From Bacteroidota bacterium (GTDB lineage: Bacteria; Bacteroidota; Bacteroidia; Bacteroidales; JAAUTT01), in the NCBI GenBank assembly GCA_023429135.1, contig JAEYWD010000102.1, forward strand, positions 137,586 to 201,585: DNA of 64,000 nt, written 5' to 3'. The notes beneath the pieces were generated by a model that was not told the DNA's origin, ran no database searches, and saw only the letters and a list, made by a program, of their open reading frames with translations. Both the position numbers and the translations under genes were made by a program. This document shows, piece by piece, positions 52,953 through 62,273 of the stretch (position 1 is its first letter; each line of letters begins with the position of its first letter).

Positions 52953-54578
52953 TTATTCCTTAAGATTCATAATTTTCAAAAGTTCCTGATAATGATTGAT
53001 AACATTTTGATCAGTCTTCCCTCCTAACTCAAGAGCCCTTTTTAAAATATCATACGCTTCCCTGTACTTCCCTTGTTTAATTAATACCCAGGCATAAGTA
53101 TCCAGATAATTAAAATTATGCCGATCCAACATCACGCATTTTTTACTCATCTCTTCGGCCTTGTCGAGCGAAGAATTTAATAAAGCCAAATAATAACTAT
53201 AATTATTCAGCACGTATAAATTATAACCATTTATTTCCAACACTTTCTCAAAATACTCGAAAGCTTTCTCCGTATCGTTCATTTTATAATAGGATTCGCC
53301 AAGTAAAGTAAGTAACTGCTCTTCATAGGTCCTGCTTTCCTCAAGAAAATTCAGTCCTTTCTGAAATGCGTCACCTGCTTCTTTAAATTGCTTCTTTTTA
53401 TAATGACCAATACCTTTGTAATAATACAAATAATCAGAGGCCTCACCTAAGCTAATAGAGTCATTTGTAATTTTCAGAATGTCATCATTTCGCTCCTCTA
53501 AATTAAGTAGCATCAGATATATATCTAAATCCTTAAAATTATCTTTATTATTAAAAATAAATTCCAGTAGTTCAGTGGCATCTTTAGTTAATCCGGCGCT
53601 TACAAAAACATCGGCAAGATTTTTCAAATCAATATCGTTATCAAGATTATTGACAAACCAATTTTTAATAATTCCAACAATTTTAGTTTTAAAATCAGGC
53701 TTGATTCCATTAACCTTTAAGGTATTAATTAAAAACTGAATTTCAATTTCGGACAACTCTGCATCAACGATAAGTTTATTTTCAATAATATCTTCAGCCT
53801 CATCCAAACGTTTAGTTTCTATATAGAATGTAGCAAGGCCCACTACTCCAATTTCGTTAAGACTATCCTTTTTGAGAAGTTCTCTATAAGTCCTTTCTCC
53901 TTTTGATAACTTATCAATCGATTTATAATGCTCAGCAAGTAAACCCAAATATTTATAATCAGTAGGTAACCTTTTATAAATCTTTTTTAATGTACGCTCA
54001 GCACTTCTATATTTTTTTAATTTTCTTTCAATCTGAAACTTAGTAATAGCTAGCTCTTCATTCTTTTTATCATCATCAAAAAGTTTACGAATAATTTTTA
54101 AAGACTTATAAAGTTCACCATATTCAAAATAAAGGGCAGCTAAGTTATATTTATAACGAAAATTATTAGGATTGCGCTTTACAATCACCTTGTACTGAGT
54201 AATAGCGCTATCAATTTTATTATTCATTTTATACAAATCAGCCAGATCGAGCCAGTACCAGTTATTAGTAGGATCGGATTTCACAGCTAACCTGCAATAA
54301 TCCAAAGCCTTCTCTTTTTGATCGTTTTTAAGGTAAATTTCAGATATTAAATAATAAGCCGCGGAACTGTTAGGTTTAACTTCTACACATCTAAACAGCA
54401 ATGCCAAAGCCTGACTATAATTACCAAAAAGCTTCTGCTTGGTTGCCTCAGTAAAGGCAAAATTATAAGCAATTGACGATTCATCTGTTTCGGAATAATT
54501 AGTTTTATCTCGTTTAAAAACCTTAAATACCGAACAGGATGAAAATAATAAAATGAATAATAAAATACTGTACCTCAT
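52953..54578 (-). CDS. Tetratricopeptide-repeat lipoprotein
   Basis: The 541-residue protein has a lipoprotein signal (LLFSSC, Cys15). An array of TPR-like helical hairpins spans about 40-540, with clear ones near 75-145 and 420-535 (YLYYYKGIGHYKKKQFKEAGDAF, then LDTYAWVLIKQGKYREAYDILKRAL in two stretches). It is probably an envelope scaffold for protein complexes. It follows dut directly (stop of dut adjacent to its start) and precedes DUF4292 by 1 nt. Confidence 0.88.
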   Translation of the reverse strand: MRYSILLFILLFSSCSVFKVFKRDKTNYSETDESSIAYNFAFTEATKQKLFGNYSQALALLFRCVEVKPNSSAAYYLISEIYLKNDQKEKALDYCRLAVKSDPTNNWYWLDLADLYKMNNKIDSAITQYKVIVKRNPNNFRYKYNLAALYFEYGELYKSLKIIRKLFDDDKKNEELAITKFQIERKLKKYRSAERTLKKIYKRLPTDYKYLGLLAEHYKSIDKLSKGERTYRELLKKDSLNEIGVVGLATFYIETKRLDEAEDIIENKLIVDAELSEIEIQFLINTLKVNGIKPDFKTKIVGIIKNWFVNNLDNDIDLKNLADVFVSAGLTKDATELLEFIFNNKDNFKDLDIYLMLLNLEERNDDILKITNDSISLGEASDYLYYYKGIGHYKKKQFKEAGDAFQKGLNFLEESRTYEEQLLTLLGESYYKMNDTEKAFEYFEKVLEINGYNLYVLNNYSYYLALLNSSLDKAEEMSKKCVMLDRHNFNYLDTYAWVLIKQGKYREAYDILKRALELGGKTDQNVINHYQELLKIMNLKE

Positions 54579-55010
54579 CTACTTACCTGTATGACCGAAA
54601 CCTCCCGCTCCCCGATCGGTGGAACTGAGTTCATCCACCTGCTTCCAAGAACACTTTTCGTATTTTGCAACAACCATTTGAGCAACACGATCACCATTGT
54701 TAATAACAAAATCTTCAGTACCCAAATTGATCAAAATAACACAAACTTCACCTCTATAATCTGCATCAATAGTTCCAGGAGAGTTCAAAACACTTATACC
54801 ATTTTTAATAGCCAAACCACTTCGTGGCCGAACCTGCACTTCAAATCCTTCAGGTATTTCAAAAACCAAACCCGTGGGAACAAGCTTTCGTTCTCCAGGT
54901 TTAAGGGTAAGAGGCTGATCAAGATTTGCCCTGAGATCCATTCCGGCAGAATGTTCAGTTGAATATTCCGGCAATGAATTATTTGATTTATTTATAACTT
55001 TGATAACCAT
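54579..55010 (-). CDS. dut: Deoxyuridine 5'-triphosphate nucleotidohydrolase
   Basis: The 143-residue trimeric dUTPase shows all five motifs: AGMDLRA, RPRSGLA, GTIDADYRGEV, GDRVAQMVV and the C-terminal STDRGAGGFGHTG. It hydrolyses dUTP to dUMP, keeping uracil out of DNA. It leads the dut-TPR-DUF4292-EnvC-like unit. A -7 element lies 17 nt upstream of the start. Confidence 0.97.
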   Translation of the reverse strand: MVIKVINKSNNSLPEYSTEHSAGMDLRANLDQPLTLKPGERKLVPTGLVFEIPEGFEVQVRPRSGLAIKNGISVLNSPGTIDADYRGEVCVILINLGTEDFVINNGDRVAQMVVAKYEKCSWKQVDELSSTDRGAGGFGHTGK

Positions 55011-55026
55011 AAAATAAGTTTCTTAG

Positions 55027-55034
55027 CAAAATTA
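55027..55034 (-). promoter_or_regulatory. -7 promoter element of dut
   Basis: The minus strand reads TAATTTTG, an exact TAnnTTTG match; a weak GTTTT lies about 19 nt upstream in place of TTTG. Confidence 0.45.
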
Positions 55035-55143
55035 TTAAGCTTTGTTTTTAATGAAAACATAACTGACAAAGCTAATAGCTATAAATTTATTTAAAAAATA
55101 GTTTAACAATATTAATTAACCTTTTTGTTATAATATTTAAACA

Positions 55144-55899
55144 ATGATTGTCAGAATATTAAAAACTACAACATTTAGTTTGCTGTTCTTGCTAATAATT
55201 AATTGCTCCTTGTTTCAGAAACGTAAACAGGTGATTATTATTACAAATTATGGAAATATAACCCTGGAACTTTATAATGAAACGCCAAAACATAGAGATA
55301 ACTTTATAAAACTAATCAAAGATTCGGTTTATACAAATTTGCTTTTTCACAGAACAATTAAAAGTTTTATGATTCAGGGAGGCGATCCAGATTCCAAAAC
55401 TGCAAAGCCAGGTCAGTTTTTGGGAGAAGGCGGATTACCTTATACTATCCCAGCAGAATTCGATAAAAAACTGTATCATAAAAGAGGAGTATTGGCTGCC
55501 GCAAGGGAAGGCGATTCCACAAACCCGAAAAAAGAATCGTCCTCGACACAATTTTATATTGTAGTAGGTAAAAAATTTACCGAAAAAGATCTGGTTACCT
55601 TGGAAAACAAGAGAAATCAACCTCTTCTTAAAAAAAAGCTTGAAAAATTAAAAGCCTCCACTAAAGAGGATACACTTAAAGCAAAAAAGCTCCTGGAAAA
55701 AACAATGTTTAAAATACCAAAGAAACACAGGTCAACATACATAAAAGACGGAGGAACACCTCACCTCGATCAAAACTATACAGTTTTTGGTGAAGTGATA
55801 GACGGTATGGAAGTAGTTGATAAAATTGTTAACTTGCAAACCGATAAAAACGATAGACCTATAGAGGATATCAGGTTTACAATAAAAATGAAGAATTAA
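55144..55899 (+). CDS. Cyclophilin-type peptidyl-prolyl isomerase lipoprotein
   Basis: The 251-residue protein has a lipoprotein signal (LIINCS, Cys20). The cyclophilin core follows, with HRTIKSFMIQGGDP and the region GVLAAAREGDSTNPKKESSSTQFYI (in two parts: GVLAAAREGDSTNP and SSSTQFYIVVG). YTVFGEVIDGMEVVDKI ends the domain. A Lys/Glu-rich helical insert of about 60 residues (165-220) interrupts the domain, as in other Bacteroidota examples. It should speed proline isomerisation of envelope proteins. It lies 1 nt upstream of pheS. Confidence 0.93.
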   Translation: MIVRILKTTTFSLLFLLIINCSLFQKRKQVIIITNYGNITLELYNETPKHRDNFIKLIKDSVYTNLLFHRTIKSFMIQGGDPDSKTAKPGQFLGEGGLPYTIPAEFDKKLYHKRGVLAAAREGDSTNPKKESSSTQFYIVVGKKFTEKDLVTLENKRNQPLLKKKLEKLKASTKEDTLKAKKLLEKTMFKIPKKHRSTYIKDGGTPHLDQNYTVFGEVIDGMEVVDKIVNLQTDKNDRPIEDIRFTIKMKN

Positions 55900-55900
55900 A

Positions 55901-56914
55901 ATGATAGAGCAGGTAGACAGTTACTTAAGTGAAGTAGAAAGCTATTCGATAAACAATCTGGCAGAACTTGAAGAGTTCCGTTTAAAATATCTGAGTAAAA
56001 AAGGTTTGATAAATGAACTGTTTGAAGAATTCAAAACAGTTGCACCTGATAAAAAACGCGACTTCGGTAAAAAAATAAATGATCTAAAAGTCAATGCTAA
56101 TTCCAAATACCAGTCGTTCAAGGAGACACTGGATTCTGTTCAGGAATCAGCTCAAATAGACTTAACCCTGACAGGAGAACCCTTAAAAGTGGGTACTCGT
56201 CACCCAATTTCTATTGTTAAAAACGAAATTGTGTCCATATTCGAACGACTTGGATTTGCAGTGAGCGACGGACCTGAAGTAGAAGATGACTGGCATGTAT
56301 TCTCGGCTCTGAACTTTCCCATGGAACACCCGGCAAGAGATATGCAGGACACCTTTTTTATAAGCAAAACACCTGATATTTTGCTCAGAACACACACATC
56401 ATCAGTTCAGGTGAGGGTAATGGAAAAAACGCAACCACCAATCCGACTACTCATGCCGGGAAGAGTGTTCAGAAACGAAGCAATCTCGGCACGTTCGCAT
56501 TGTATGTTTCACCAGGTGGAAGGATTGTTTATTGACAAAAAAGTATCGTTTGCTGATTTGAAACAAACCCTGTTGTTCTTTGCCAAAGAAATGTTTGGAC
56601 CCGAAACAAAAATCCGCCTCCGGCCTTCATTTTTCCCTTTTACTGAACCATCGGCCGAAATGGATATTTCGTGCAACTGTGGTGGAAAAGGATGTAATTT
56701 GTGTAAATATACCGGATGGCTCGAAATATTAGGTTGTGGAATGGTTGATCCTAATGTATTGGATAACTGTGGAATAGATTCAAAAGAATACACAGGTTTT
56801 GCTTTTGGCATGGGCATTGAACGAATTACAATGCTGAAATACAACATTAAAGACATCAGAATTTACTTTGAAAACGATGTCAGATTCTTAAATCAGTTTA
56901 AATCAACCATCTGA
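55901..56914 (+). CDS. pheS: Phenylalanyl-tRNA synthetase alpha subunit
   Basis: The 337-residue class II synthetase subunit has an N-terminal coiled coil (about 1-95). The catalytic domain follows, with motif 2 (GRVFRNEAISARSHCMFHQVEG) and motif 3 (GFAFGMGIERITML), here shown as GRVFRNEAISARSH and GFAFGMGIERITML. It pairs with PheT, which is not in the window. A zinc-like cysteine set (CNCGGKGCNLC) is present near 250-262. A strong hairpin terminator follows. Confidence 0.96.
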   Translation: MIEQVDSYLSEVESYSINNLAELEEFRLKYLSKKGLINELFEEFKTVAPDKKRDFGKKINDLKVNANSKYQSFKETLDSVQESAQIDLTLTGEPLKVGTRHPISIVKNEIVSIFERLGFAVSDGPEVEDDWHVFSALNFPMEHPARDMQDTFFISKTPDILLRTHTSSVQVRVMEKTQPPIRLLMPGRVFRNEAISARSHCMFHQVEGLFIDKKVSFADLKQTLLFFAKEMFGPETKIRLRPSFFPFTEPSAEMDISCNCGGKGCNLCKYTGWLEILGCGMVDPNVLDNCGIDSKEYTGFAFGMGIERITMLKYNIKDIRIYFENDVRFLNQFKSTI

Positions 56915-56920
56915 TAATAT

Positions 56921-56960
56921 AAAATGAGTTACAAGACAATAATCTCGTAACTCATTTTTA
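56921..56960. terminator. Bidirectional terminator between pheS and the OsmC gene
   Basis: AAAATGAGTTAC (56921-56932) pairs perfectly with GTAACTCATTTT (56947-56958) around a 14-nt loop, giving U tracts on both strands. The stem includes the last codons and stop of the minus-strand OsmC gene. Confidence 0.9.
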
Positions 56961-57342
56961 TTGCCCCTTCAAACGAGGCTTTTACACCACAATACTTCTC
57001 CTGCGAAAGTGTTACGGCCTTTTCCAGCTTGGAATAATCGAGATTGAATCCCTTAAACTCATAAATAACCTTCATATCGAGAAACTTTTTAGGATGCTCA
57101 TCGGCAGTATTTCCTTCTATCTTAATATTAAAATAATCCAGCTCCACCTTCATCTTTTTCAGTATTGAAACAACATCCATCCCCGTACAACCACCTAAAG
57201 CAACCATTAACAAACCTTTTGGCCGAACACCCAGATCTTCGCCACCAAACTCAGGTAAAGAATCCATACTAATTGTATGTTTACCAAGCTGTGAAATAAA
57301 ATTCATATTATTCTTCCAGAGAATGTTTGTCTCGAGTTTCAT
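56929..57342 (-). CDS. OsmC/Ohr-family protein
   Basis: The 137-residue protein has the OsmC fold, with the conserved resolving-type cysteine near residue 53 (ALGGCTGMDV) and a second near 118 (QEKYCGVKAS). The family reduces organic hydroperoxides through a thiol pair. It is transcribed alone, divergent from the Crp/Fnr regulator (147 bp between start codons). Confidence 0.9.
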   Translation of the reverse strand: MKLETNILWKNNMNFISQLGKHTISMDSLPEFGGEDLGVRPKGLLMVALGGCTGMDVVSILKKMKVELDYFNIKIEGNTADEHPKKFLDMKVIYEFKGFNLDYSKLEKAVTLSQEKYCGVKASFEGAIKMSYEIIVL

Positions 57343-57489
57343 AAAAAAATGTTAAGTTTTGCTTATTGAAAAAATTTTTAACTTTAATCACAAGAATTAT
57401 AAAGAAATATAGTTCTCCATATATGTCTATTTTTAACCTTTTTTTTGCATTTTTGTTCAATAAACCAAAATTTATATAAAACTGAAAAT

Positions 57490-58191
57490 ATGAGGCAACC
57501 CGCTATTCATCATAACACCGAAGAATGTAATATCTCAAGTGCTCAACTTTTTAAAAGCTTGTCGAACGATGAAATCGATAAAGTAAATTCAGAAAAATCT
57601 ACTGGTTCCTATAAAAAAGGAACATACATATATCACGAAGGAAACAGAATAAACGGCTGCTATGTGGTTTTTAAAGGTATTTTAAAAATTTACAAAACCG
57701 GAATTGACGGAAAAGAACAAATTATCCGTTTTGCCAAACCTCACGAAATTATTGGTTTCCGCTCTGTATTAAGTGGCGAACTGGCCTGTACAACTGCAAA
57801 GGTAATGGAAGACGCTGTTTTATGCTACATTCCACAAGATACTTTTTATCACTTGGTTAAAAACAACGGAAGTTTTTCACTGGAACTTATGCAACTTATT
57901 TGCAGAGAATTAGGTGAAGCAAATGAGTATATTACAGACATTGCTCAAAAAACAGTACGCGAGCGTCTGGCAGAAATTCTGATACATTTAAAAGACAGTT
58001 TTGGTCTAGATTCGGAAAATGTTCTCCAGATATCCTTAACAAGGGAAGAACTTGCAAATATAGTAGGAACGGCAACTGAATCGGTAATCCGCCTCTTATC
58101 AGAATTCAAATCAGATCACTATATTGACATAGATGGCAGAAAGATTAAAATATTGAACTACAATGCGCTACAAAAACTAGCGAATCTGTAA
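57490..58191 (+). CDS. Crp/Fnr-family transcriptional regulator
   Basis: From ATG 57490 the protein has 233 residues. An in-frame TTG at 57445 lies in promoter-like DNA (CATTTTTG at 57448-57455). The cyclic-nucleotide-binding fold (about 30-150) has GTYIYHEGN and GKEQIIRFAKPHEIIGF. The C-terminal winged helix (about 165-230) has LTREELANIVGTATESVIRLLSEF. The sensor part lacks the RxS motif for cAMP and the Fnr cysteine cluster, though three cysteines lie in the sensor half. Ligand unknown. Its stop abuts the convergent ruvB. Confidence 0.92.
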   Translation: MRQPAIHHNTEECNISSAQLFKSLSNDEIDKVNSEKSTGSYKKGTYIYHEGNRINGCYVVFKGILKIYKTGIDGKEQIIRFAKPHEIIGFRSVLSGELACTTAKVMEDAVLCYIPQDTFYHLVKNNGSFSLELMQLICRELGEANEYITDIAQKTVRERLAEILIHLKDSFGLDSENVLQISLTREELANIVGTATESVIRLLSEFKSDHYIDIDGRKIKILNYNALQKLANL

Positions 58192-59214
58192 TCAGAAAAG
58201 TTTAAATTGGGATAAATCCTTATTCAAACCAAAAGTCTTATAAGCCAGTTCGGTAACCTCTCTACCACGAGGCGTTCTTTTCATAAAACCTTCCTTAATA
58301 AGATAAGGTTCGTAAACTTCTTCAATCGTACCAGCATCCTCTCCTATTGCTGTAGCTATAGTATTTAACCCAACCGGACCGCCTTTAAATTTCTCAATGA
58401 TAGTACGCAAAATCTTATGGTCCATCTCATCAAGACCATGCATATCGATATTCAAAGCATTTAAAGCGTATTTGGTAATATCCATGTCGATAACACCAGA
58501 ACCCTTAACCTGAGCAAAATCACGAACGCGTCGCAACAACGAATTGCAGATACGTGGTGTTCCCCTACTCCTTCGGGCAATTTCAAAAGCAGCATCCTCG
58601 TGTATTTCAACACATAATATACTCGCAGAACGCTTAATAATGCCCTTAATTGTATCGACATCGTAATACTCCAAATGGCATGAAATACCAAAACGAGCAC
58701 GTAACGGACTGGTTAATAAACCCGATCGTGTAGTTGCACCAATCAAAGTAAACGGATTAAGATTAAGCTGTATGGACCGGGCACTAGGACCTTTATCCAA
58801 TACAATATCAATTACATAATCCTCCATTGCCGAATAAAGATATTCTTCAACAACAGGACTTAACCGGTGAATTTCATCGATAAACAAAACGTCATTAGGT
58901 TCGAGATTGGTAAGGATCCCGGCCAAATCGCCAGGTTTATCCAAAACAGGACCAGAGGTAACCCGAATCTTTGTATTTAATTCATTTGCAATAATATTGG
59001 ACAATGTTGTTTTTCCAAGGCCCGGAGGTCCATGCAACAAAACATGATCCAACGCTTCATTCCTCATTCGGGCAGCCTGGACAAAAACTCTCAAATTTTC
59101 TACAACTTGTCCCTGCCCTGAAAACTCCTGAAATCCAATTGGCCTTAATTTAACATCAATATCTGAGTCGGAAGATTTGTTATCGTTCCGAATATCAAAA
59201 TCTTCACTCATCAA
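58192..59214 (-). CDS. ruvB: Holliday-junction branch-migration helicase RuvB
   Basis: The 340-residue AAA+ protein has Walker A GPPGLGKTTL, Walker B LFIDEIHRL, sensor 1 GATTRSGLL and the arginine finger RRSRGTPRI. The winged-helix C-terminus ends with KRTPRGREVT. It is the motor of the RuvABC complex. Its start overlaps the MORN-repeat gene by 4 nt. ruvA and ruvC are not nearby. Confidence 0.97.
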   Translation of the reverse strand: MMSEDFDIRNDNKSSDSDIDVKLRPIGFQEFSGQGQVVENLRVFVQAARMRNEALDHVLLHGPPGLGKTTLSNIIANELNTKIRVTSGPVLDKPGDLAGILTNLEPNDVLFIDEIHRLSPVVEEYLYSAMEDYVIDIVLDKGPSARSIQLNLNPFTLIGATTRSGLLTSPLRARFGISCHLEYYDVDTIKGIIKRSASILCVEIHEDAAFEIARRSRGTPRICNSLLRRVRDFAQVKGSGVIDMDITKYALNALNIDMHGLDEMDHKILRTIIEKFKGGPVGLNTIATAIGEDAGTIEEVYEPYLIKEGFMKRTPRGREVTELAYKTFGLNKDLSQFKLF

Positions 59215-60749
59215 TTCCTCTTTATATCTTCAATTTTAATACCGTTAATTCTTTTTTCGATATCGTTTTCGTAGGCTATAGTTAGGGATATCACACCAAG
59301 TTCATCAAACTTACGCCAGGTCTTTTCCTTAAAACCATTCACATAAAACTGTTCTTCCTTTAACTTACCGTTATCGTAATAAATGAGAAATTTTCCATCA
59401 GGATTACCCTGGATATAATTACCCTCCGACTTAAGAACGCCATTTTTATAATATTCCTTCCACAAACCTTCCTTCAGTCCAACTACATATTTACCTTTTT
59501 CGATATTATCGCCAACCCTGATCTCCCAATCACCATCCATTTCGCCTTCAACAAACCTTCCAATGGTAACAGTATCGCCTAATTCATTGAATTCCATAAA
59601 AACACCATCGCGCTTGCCACGCGAATACTCCTCAACACGTAAAGGCTTACCATTTTTATAAAACCATTTCCATTCGCCATCGAAAGAACCATTGTTAAAA
59701 TTTCCAACTTGCTCTGCTCCACCGCCAGCGAAAAAGAACTTCCACTCTCCGACCTGCCGGTTATTCTTAAATATACCTTCGGATTTTAATTCTCCATTTT
59801 CATAAAGGTTCTTCCAGTGACCTTCTTTTTTACCATCCTCAGTTAAGTAACCCTCACTTACCACTATCCCATTATCGTTAAAAATACGGGCTGTTTCAAT
59901 AGTTCCATCCTCCTTGTAGAAGGTATGAATACCTATCGGAATATTGGCTCTGTAAAAACCCTTTCGTTTAACATTTCCATTCGGATAACGATCAATACGC
60001 TCGTCTAAAGAAAATTCCTGCGACTTTTCAGGTTGTTTCAGATTACCCTGATCATATAGCAACGAAACTGAAACATCGCCTCTCTCATTAAACTCGTTGG
60101 CATACCCGTTCAAAGTATCGTTAACAAATACCTTTTCACTTTTAATCCTGCCATTATCATATAGTTCTATCCATGTACCCTGTTTCAGACCCTTATCGTT
60201 AATGCGGTTCACATATTGACGGTCAATCATATAATCGTTAAAAAATTCATACAAAGTAATAACCAGACCATCTTGGTTAAACTCTTTTCCAGGGCCGCTC
60301 TTTTTACCGTTTTTATAATTTATAACTTCCTTAATCTTACCATTTTCAAAATAATAATACGACAGGCCTTCTTTTTTATCGTTCACATACAGCTCTTTGG
60401 ACGCCATATAATTTACACTTCCTACATTGAGTACATTCCTTACGTTGTATTTATAATAGTACCCATTTCTTTTACCGAGAACAAAATTTATTTTTTCAGT
60501 CGTATCACCTTTCTCATCATAAAAGATCCAAAGGCTATCCAGTAGTAAATTCCGTCGATTACCCTCTGATTTAACCACCCCGTTCAAATAATAGGTTTTC
60601 CAATAACCATCTGGCTTACCGTTAACCATTGTACCTTCGCTCGATATCTTCCCGTTCGGATAATGTAATTTTACATATCCATTCTCGGCCTTTTCCTGAG
60701 CAAACGCAACGTTTACACATAAAAGAAACAGAATAGTGAGTTTGTACAT
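59211..60749 (-). CDS. Secreted MORN_2 (YwqK-type) repeat protein
   Basis: The 512-residue protein has a signal peptide (MYKLTILFLLCVNVAFA), then about 16-18 tandem MORN_2-type repeats. Each repeat is roughly 23 residues with the pattern G-W-Y-NG-L-E-Y-NG-D, for example YYLNGVVKSEGNRRN and YYKNGVLKSEGNYIQG. Such proteins are often annotated as YwqK family antitoxins, but no toxin gene is here and that label is not supported. A surface-binding or scaffold role is more likely. It sits between nadA and ruvB in one transcript. The function is unknown. Confidence 0.85.
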   Translation of the reverse strand: MYKLTILFLLCVNVAFAQEKAENGYVKLHYPNGKISSEGTMVNGKPDGYWKTYYLNGVVKSEGNRRNLLLDSLWIFYDEKGDTTEKINFVLGKRNGYYYKYNVRNVLNVGSVNYMASKELYVNDKKEGLSYYYFENGKIKEVINYKNGKKSGPGKEFNQDGLVITLYEFFNDYMIDRQYVNRINDKGLKQGTWIELYDNGRIKSEKVFVNDTLNGYANEFNERGDVSVSLLYDQGNLKQPEKSQEFSLDERIDRYPNGNVKRKGFYRANIPIGIHTFYKEDGTIETARIFNDNGIVVSEGYLTEDGKKEGHWKNLYENGELKSEGIFKNNRQVGEWKFFFAGGGAEQVGNFNNGSFDGEWKWFYKNGKPLRVEEYSRGKRDGVFMEFNELGDTVTIGRFVEGEMDGDWEIRVGDNIEKGKYVVGLKEGLWKEYYKNGVLKSEGNYIQGNPDGKFLIYYDNGKLKEEQFYVNGFKEKTWRKFDELGVISLTIAYENDIEKRINGIKIEDIKRN

Positions 60750-60776
60750 ATTGCAGTTATTTGAAATTACAAATCG

Positions 60777-61736
60777 TTATTTACTCTTAATATTTCTGGA
60801 AATCTCAAGCATACGCATAATTGGTCTGCGAGCTTTTTCCATTAAATCCATTTCCAAATTTATCTCATAAGTATCATTTTTTAAAGAATTCAGGATTTTA
60901 TTTAGGTCAATCATCTTCATAAACTGGCAATCGTTGCAGGCACAGGTAGAATCGTTTGGCGGAGCAGGAATAAAATTCTTCCCGGGATTTTCCTTTCTCA
61001 TCTGGTGCAAAATTCCCGATTCGGTAGCTACAATATAAGTATTGGAATTATCCTGAATAGTATATTTTAACAAGGCTGCAGTAGAGCCAATATAATCCGA
61101 AATAATTAACACCGGTTTATCGCATTCGGGGTGTGCAATAATTCTGGCATCAGGATTCTCCTTTTTAAGAGCCAAAATTTTTTCGAGTGAAAAACGCTGG
61201 TGAACATGACAATGACCATTCCAAATAACCATATCACGGCCTGTTTTACTTTTAATATAATCGCCCAGATTACGGTCAGGACCAAAAATAATTTTTTCCC
61301 CAGCCGGAATACTGTTAACAACTTCGTAAGCATTGGAAGAAGTGCAGATAATATCGGACAAAGCTTTTATTTTGGCTGTTGTATTCACATAACTGACAAC
61401 AGTATGATTGGGATGCGCTTTAACAAAAGCTTCAAATTCATCTGGTGGGCAAGAGTCTGCCAACGAGCAGCCAGCATTTAAATCGGGTAAAAATACTTTT
61501 TTGTCCGGACATATAATTTTAGCCGTTTCAGCCATAAAGTGAACACCGGCAAAAACGATCACATCAGCACTTGTTTTTTCAGCTTCCTGGGCGAGAGCAA
61601 GGCTATCGCCAATAAAATCGGCAATTTCCTGAACTTCGTCAACCTGGTAATAGTGCGCGAGAATAATAGCATTGCGCTTTTTCTTAAGTTCAAGGATTTG
61701 CTGAGATACTTCCGCCTTATTAACAACTATATTCAT
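60777..61736 (-). CDS. nadA: Quinolinate synthase A
   Basis: The 319-residue protein has the three [4Fe-4S] cysteines of NadA in CSLADSCPP, GHCHVH and STCACNDC. The HYYQxxEVQ-like start (AHYYQVDEVQEIADFIGDS) and SDYIGSTAALL are also present. It condenses iminoaspartate with dihydroxyacetone phosphate in NAD synthesis. The gene is the first of the nadA-MORN-ruvB unit. nadB and nadC are not in the window. Confidence 0.96.
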   Translation of the reverse strand: MNIVVNKAEVSQQILELKKKRNAIILAHYYQVDEVQEIADFIGDSLALAQEAEKTSADVIVFAGVHFMAETAKIICPDKKVFLPDLNAGCSLADSCPPDEFEAFVKAHPNHTVVSYVNTTAKIKALSDIICTSSNAYEVVNSIPAGEKIIFGPDRNLGDYIKSKTGRDMVIWNGHCHVHQRFSLEKILALKKENPDARIIAHPECDKPVLIISDYIGSTAALLKYTIQDNSNTYIVATESGILHQMRKENPGKNFIPAPPNDSTCACNDCQFMKMIDLNKILNSLKNDTYEINLEMDLMEKARRPIMRMLEISRNIKSK

Positions 61737-62273
61737 ATTATATTTTATTTCTTTTTTATTAAAAAATTAATGATGATAATGATGTGCTGTTAATTGTGTT
61801 TAAAAAATAATTGCAAAACTGTTGATTTTTTCGATATCAAGATTATAAAAACAGGTTATAAACATAAATTAAACTTTAAATTAATTTAAAATTAAGCAAT
61901 TATTGGGTTATTAACAGTCTGTTCATATCGGGTTCTACTAATAAAAAGCCTATTCAATTTTTGTTCCACCACGTTTATTTTATGTTAAAAAGTGGTAATT
62001 CATTTTCATAATCATTTTTGGAATGGTGGAAAAAAGGTATAATGAAAAATCCTTGCCAAACTACCATCATTTTTTCATGAAAATTTTTCCTACCCACATC
62101 AAACAGTTATTAACAATTTTTCAAAACCATTTGTTAAAAGACACCTGGCAATAAAAATTCCCTATAAAATAATACTTAAGAGTATAATTTTCCTTTATTT
62201 TACAACTTTTTAAGTAACACATTGTTTGTTGAAGTTAAATGTCACTATAACAAACAATTAATATTATTTTAGA
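61737..62273. other. 537-bp AT-rich intergenic region, possible replication-origin candidate
   Basis: No gene, tRNA or clear small ORF is visible. The DNA is strongly AT-rich with runs near 61865-61905. Two identical TTATTAACA 9-mers lie at 61908-61916 and 62107-62115, with a related TTATAAACA at 61856-61864 (each two mismatches from the DnaA box TTATCCACA). A 12-bp palindrome, TTTTCATGAAAA, lies at 62072-62083. The region must at least hold promoters for nadA and rpiB. The origin idea is weak without skew data. Confidence 0.3.

Noticed and set aside
59211..60749. Toxin-antitoxin system based on the YwqK-type repeat protein
   Set aside because: The protein is secreted and repeat-only, and neither neighbour (nadA, ruvB) resembles a toxin.
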